Source: Sphaerisporangium rufum (lineage in GTDB: Bacteria > Actinomycetota > Actinomycetes > Streptosporangiales > Streptosporangiaceae). Taken from it: a stretch of 64,000 bases of DNA. Made by a program: the position numbers and the translations under genes. Location: assembly GCF_016863395.1 (NCBI RefSeq), contig NZ_BOOU01000069.1, forward strand, positions 20,695-84,694, read 5' to 3'. Shown here piece after piece: positions 60,627 to 64,000 of this stretch (position 1 is the stretch's first letter; each line of letters opens with the position of its first letter). Under the pieces are notes generated by a model. The model searched no databases, was not told where the DNA came from, and saw only the letters and a list, made by a program, of their open reading frames with translations.

Positions 60627-60910
60627 GATCTGCTCCCCGTGGCCGTATTGGTCTGTTCGCATCATGCGCCCGCCGTCCCGGGATGTCTGCGCACAAATGC
60701 ACATTGCCGGACCCGGCCGCTGCCGGGACGTCCCGGGTCATGGTGCGATCCCGGTACGGCAGGGGATGGCGGAGCCCGCGGGGCGTCCGGTAGGAAAGGG
60801 GCCCGTGATCCGTCCGGACGTGCGGACGCGACCGGCCTGCCGGTGCGGTTCTCCGGCCTTGGTGGAGGGCGGCGGGCGAACGCCCTGGTCAGGTGAGGAG
60901 AATGAGGCAT

Positions 60911-62347
60911 ATGCACGATTCGTCGCAGCCTGACCCGCCCGGATCTGGGTGGGACGACGAGCCTGCGCGGGACCAGCGCCCGGCCCCGGCCGGCCCGCAG
61001 CCGGGGGCGCCGGGCCGGTGGGCCGCGCCGGACGGCGAGGCACCCTCCGGCCGGCCGGCGCCTGCCGGTGCCGAGACGCGGCACGACGCGGGGACGCCGC
61101 CCGGCCGATGGACGGATCCGGGCGGCCGCGCTCCGGAGCCGGGCGACCGGCCCGCGCTGCGGGAACCGTCGTGGGAACCGTCGCCTGGCGGGCCGGCGTC
61201 TGGCGGGCCGGTGTCCGCGGGCGGGCATTCCGCGCCCGGACCCGGTGGCCCGGTGCCCGGTGGCCCGGTGCCCGGTGGTGCCGTGCCCGGGGGCCCGGTG
61301 CCCGGTGGTCCTGTGCCCGGTGGGCCGGCGTCCGCGGGCTGGGGCCCGGCGCCCGGTGGGGTGCCGGCCGGCTGGGGCCCGCCGCACGGGTACTACCCGG
61401 GGGCGCAGCCGTGGCAGGGGCCGCCGCCGGTCCGGCGATGGCTGATGCCGCCTGCGCCGGGCACCCGGTACGACCACCTGGCGCGTACCCCGGTGAACCA
61501 CTGGTGGCGGCCGGTGGTGGGAACCGTCATGGTGGCCGCGGCCTTCGTGGGCGTGGGCCTGCTGGTGATCTTCGTGGGCATCCTGATCGCCACCTTCCTC
61601 GGCATCCCGCTCGCCATGCAGGAGGGCAGCGACCGGATCTTCGACGAACCCGTGTTCGAGCTGGCCGTCCTGCTGCTGTCCATCGCCTTGGTACTGCCGC
61701 TGGTGTATCTGACCGCCTGGCTGGTGCAGCGTCGCCCGCCGGGCACGCTGTCGTCGGTCCTCGGCCGGCTGCGCTGGCGCTGGCTGCTCGTCTGCCTGGG
61801 GTTCGCGCTGATCGCGCTGATCCTCGGGCAGGGCGCCATGATCGCGACGTACGCCGCGACCGGCGAGGACATGAGCGGGATGTTCGGCTGGGTCGGCTGG
61901 TCGCGGTTCCTGCCCGGCCTGGTGGTGATCCTGCTGGTGGTGCCCTTCCAGGCGGCGGCGGAGGAGTACGTCTTCCGGGGCTGGGTGCTCCAGGCCTTCG
62001 GCTCCTACGTACGGTCGCCGTGGCCGGCGATCCTGATCGGCGCCGCCGCGTTCACCGCCATGCACGCCTACACCGACTGGGGCATCATCGACGTCTTCTC
62101 GTTCGGCGTGCTGATGGGCTGGCTGGCCGTGCGCACCGGCGGCCTGGAGGCGCCGATCGCGCTGCACGTGATCAACAACGTGCTGAGCTTCCTGCCCGCC
62201 GCCGCGTCCGGCGAGCTGGGTGACGCGCTGAAGCAGGGCGCGGTGCCGTGGCAGTCCATCGTCGGCACCGTGGTGCAGCTCGGCTTTTACACGATCGTCA
62301 TCGCAATAATCGCCCGTAAGCGGGCAATTCCGACGCTCTCTAGATAA
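60911..62347 (+). CDS. CPBP-family intramembrane protease with long Gly/Pro tail at N-terminus
   Basis: The 478-aa product has a disordered N-half (residues 1-185) including six PVPGG-type units, then eight helices with the glutamic-protease motifs EEYVFRG (Glu pair and Arg), FTAMHAY (His) and HVINN (His, Asn). It may process prenylated or other membrane peptides. The ATG at 60911 is in frame after AGGAGA. GC-rich repeat DNA lies at 61240-61335. Confidence 0.88.
   Translation: MHDSSQPDPPGSGWDDEPARDQRPAPAGPQPGAPGRWAAPDGEAPSGRPAPAGAETRHDAGTPPGRWTDPGGRAPEPGDRPALREPSWEPSPGGPASGGPVSAGGHSAPGPGGPVPGGPVPGGAVPGGPVPGGPVPGGPASAGWGPAPGGVPAGWGPPHGYYPGAQPWQGPPPVRRWLMPPAPGTRYDHLARTPVNHWWRPVVGTVMVAAAFVGVGLLVIFVGILIATFLGIPLAMQEGSDRIFDEPVFELAVLLLSIALVLPLVYLTAWLVQRRPPGTLSSVLGRLRWRWLLVCLGFALIALILGQGAMIATYAATGEDMSGMFGWVGWSRFLPGLVVILLVVPFQAAAEEYVFRGWVLQAFGSYVRSPWPAILIGAAAFTAMHAYTDWGIIDVFSFGVLMGWLAVRTGGLEAPIALHVINNVLSFLPAAASGELGDALKQGAVPWQSIVGTVVQLGFYTIVIAIIARKRAIPTLSR
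61240..61335. repeat. tandem repeats coding PVPGG units
   Basis: GGCCCGGTGCCCGGTGG-type units recur about six times with small changes, in frame, within the CPBP N-terminal tail. Confidence 0.75.
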
Positions 62348-62361
62348 ATCTGACTAGAGAG
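62336..62361. terminator. inverted repeat over the CPBP stop codon
   Basis: CTCTCTAG and CTAGAGAG form 8-bp perfect arms with a 10-nt loop that includes the TAA stop. Possible terminator or site. Confidence 0.5.
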
Positions 62362-62694
62362 GTCTCGCCAGAAAGGCCCTTGGCGTGGTGCCCTGGATAC
62401 GTGCGGACGGACGGGTGATCCGCGCCGGGAGGCCGGCGGGCCGCGGAGGGCACGGCGGCCCTCGGTGGCCTTGGTGACCCGGACCGGCCCAGGGAGGAAG
62501 GTGCGTGCTGGCGGCGAGGGCGAGGGCGGCCCGTCATCGGGCCGGTGGACGGTGTGATCGAGCGGCCCGTCCTGGGTATCGGTACGATCGCAGATGATCC
62601 GTGGGCATAATTCGGGATCCGCTGGGCTCAGGTGGAACGGTCCCGGAATCGCGGTATCAGCTGCGGTTAAGCTCCTGGCGAGGAGGTGCTGAGC
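62348..62694. other. 347-nt gene-free stretch
   Basis: Holds the tail of the inverted repeat and GC-rich sequence, then a -10-like CATAAT (62606-62611) and GAGGAGGTG before the next gene. No gene is seen on either strand. Confidence 0.45.
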
Positions 62695-64000
62695 GTGGCC
62701 CCGGGCCCCCACGACCCACGCTCGTCATGGTGGCCGGCGGACGACGAGGACGCCGGCGAGACGAGACCGGAGCCGGCCGGACCCCGGCAGGCCGCCGCGT
62801 CCGCGCCGGCCCTGCACCACTCGCCGCCGGACCCCGCCGCCGTACGACCGCACGGCGCCCCCCGGGACTCCCCGTGGGTGCTGCCGCCGTTCGGCGCGCC
62901 AACGCCGGAGGAGGACTCCGGCGAGGACACCGCGCCCGTCCGGCAGCCCTCCGCCGGCCGCCACCCGTACGCGCGCCCGGCCGGCGAGCCGGCGGCCGAG
63001 CCCCGGCACAGCGCGGGGCCGCGGCCGGCCGAGCCCGGCCCGATCACCTGGCCCGCCGGGGGCTTACCCGGGCGGCCGGGCGATCCGCACGCCCCGGCCG
63101 TTCCCGGCCATCCCCATACCGGTGCCGACCCCGGCGATCCCCATGCCGTTCCCGGCCACCCCCATGCCGGTGCCGTTCTCGGCGATCCCTATGCCGGTGC
63201 CGGTCCCCTCCGTGATCCCCATGCGGGCGCCGGTGCCGACGGTCCCCGTGCCCCGGCCGAACCTCGAGATCTTCACGCCGAGGCCGATCCTCACGATCCC
63301 TATGCCGCGGGCAAGCCCGCCGGCCCCGATGCCGGCCCCGATGCCCGCTCCCCTGCCGGCCTCAACGCCGGGGCTGACCCGGGCGATTCGCACGCCTCCG
63401 CCGGTTCCGGCCCCTGGCCGGCCGGTCCCGGCGAACATGGGCAGGCCCGGCCGGATCCTGGAGCGTCGCCCGATCCGGCCCGTCCGGCCGGCGGGGCACC
63501 CACGCGCGGCCGGCCGGACCCCGGGGCGCCCATCCCGTTCTGGGGCGAGGGCCCGGTCCACGCCGGCCCGGACGACGACCCGCGAGCCGGCGACCTGTGG
63601 GCCGCGGAACCCTACTGGGGCCCGCAGACCCCGCCGGAGCCGTCCACCGACCCGGACGATCCGGTCTGGCCGCCGCGCCGGATCGTGAACCGGCCGGACC
63701 GGCTCGTCGCCTCCGGCCCGCCGCGGGTCCCGCCCGCGCGCCAGGACAGTGCCGCCCCGGCCGCCGACCGGCCTGGCGCGGACGCCGACCGGCCGGACGG
63801 GCCGGACGGCGGGGAGCCGCCCGGGCCGAGCGCCGGCGAGCCGCACCGGGCGGACGCCGACCCGGAGGAGTACGGGCTGGTCTGGCACGAGACCGCGCAC
63901 GGCCCGGACGGCGAGGGCGATCACGAGAGCGAGGCGGCGCGGCACCGGGCCACCTGGGGCGACGACGGCGGCGAGGCGGAGCGTCACACCGCCTGGAGCG
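62695..64000 (+). CDS. long acidic Pro/His-repeat protein, cut by window edge
   Basis: An open frame from GTG 62695, after GAGGAGGTG, runs at least 435 codons to the edge. The visible part is disordered: WWPADDEDAGETRPE, then from about residue 130 repeats of (P/L)GDPHA and PGHPHA with Gly/Ala, then Pro/Asp-rich sequence with WWHE-like spots (DPEEYGLVWHETAHG). It has no domain I recognise; the folded part may lie beyond the edge. Codon use matches neighbours, so it is likely real. Confidence 0.7.
   Translation, partial: MAPGPHDPRSSWWPADDEDAGETRPEPAGPRQAAASAPALHHSPPDPAAVRPHGAPRDSPWVLPPFGAPTPEEDSGEDTAPVRQPSAGRHPYARPAGEPAAEPRHSAGPRPAEPGPITWPAGGLPGRPGDPHAPAVPGHPHTGADPGDPHAVPGHPHAGAVLGDPYAGAGPLRDPHAGAGADGPRAPAEPRDLHAEADPHDPYAAGKPAGPDAGPDARSPAGLNAGADPGDSHASAGSGPWPAGPGEHGQARPDPGASPDPARPAGGAPTRGRPDPGAPIPFWGEGPVHAGPDDDPRAGDLWAAEPYWGPQTPPEPSTDPDDPVWPPRRIVNRPDRLVASGPPRVPPARQDSAAPAADRPGADADRPDGPDGGEPPGPSAGEPHRADADPEEYGLVWHETAHGPDGEGDHESEAARHRATWGDDGGEAERHTAWS
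63090..63350. repeat. imperfect tandem repeats coding (P/G)DPHA units
   Basis: GATCCCCATGCCG-like stretches with GGCCATCCC or GGCGATCCC recur about eight times in frame and give Asp-Pro-His/Tyr-Ala units. Changes at third positions show divergence after duplication. Confidence 0.65.

Noticed and set aside
1..64000. rRNA, tRNA, CRISPR, insertion sequence, integron or phage genes
   Set aside because: No cloverleaf, array-like spaced repeat, transposase or integrase frame, or phage structural gene was found in reading both strands.

Overview
The window is high-GC actinomycete chromosome. GTG starts are frequent, genes are tightly packed and often overlap at ATGA or GTGA, and many families are typical of Actinobacteria (DUF3117, DUF397 with DUF5753 regulators, WhiJ-type ATPases, a 7Fe ferredoxin beside dapC, SigE with a zinc anti-sigma factor and HtrA). 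A Streptosporangiales or Thermomonosporaceae type genome is the most natural guess; the assignment is inference. I support about 73 protein genes, two of them cut by the window edges. I see no rRNA, tRNA, CRISPR array, insertion sequence or prophage.

Layout. 1-3.9 kb: the edge-truncated Ala/Pro-rich protein, a SAM methyltransferase, an orphan solute-binding lipoprotein and a stand-alone SH3-like domain. 4-10.9 kb: a lysine/diaminopimelate block (fdxA, dapC, then dapD-dapE with an 8-nt overlap and a strong terminator), interrupted by a DUF4178 protein, a secreted CBM2-esterase behind a LacI-type operator, and a membrane-anchored protein. 11-15.4 kb: two LOG-family proteins, a carotenoid-type membrane protein, a DivIVA-domain protein and the DNA glycosylase tag. 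15.4-26.3 kb: an accessory stretch holding an azoreductase, an ECF41-like sigma factor, VOC and RibD-like proteins, a first ATPase/XRE/DUF397 module, a TetR-alpha/beta hydrolase pair around a near-perfect operator, a HEAT/MerR-HEAT operon, a phosphatase and a frameshifted repeat protein.

26.2-39.5 kb: a conserved-looking core with paaG-paaX, DUF3117, leucyl aminopeptidase, an O-methyltransferase, sigE/anti-sigma/htrA/tatB, mrp, and a CBS/MgtE-N protein with DUF1003. A sigma/membrane-partner module sits between mrp and DUF1003, and a second copy of that module sits just beyond the core at 40.3-41.8 kb. 39.5-56.5 kb: small accessory units, many under local regulators with visible inverted repeats: DUF3800-like, EamA, HAD, TetR/membrane protein, MarR/monooxygenase/NmrA, a SnoaL-like protein, a second XRE/DUF397/ATPase module in reverse order, higBA, an aminoglycoside phosphotransferase-like protein, a serine hydrolase and bioY. 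56.6-64 kb: an M48 peptidase with a zinc ribbon, a CitE-like lyase, two small membrane or secreted proteins, a CPBP protease with a repetitive N-terminus, and the start of a long acidic Pro/His-repeat protein that leaves the window.

How the genes work together. The main clear pathways are diaminopimelate synthesis, the extracytoplasmic stress unit (SigE, its anti-sigma factor, HtrA and Tat export) and the phenylacetate-type paaG-paaX pair. The rest is dominated by local regulatory circuits. The best candidates for something under-described are the MerR-HEAT operon with its 19-bp-spacer promoter, the paired sigma/membrane modules, and the two WhiJ-like modules.
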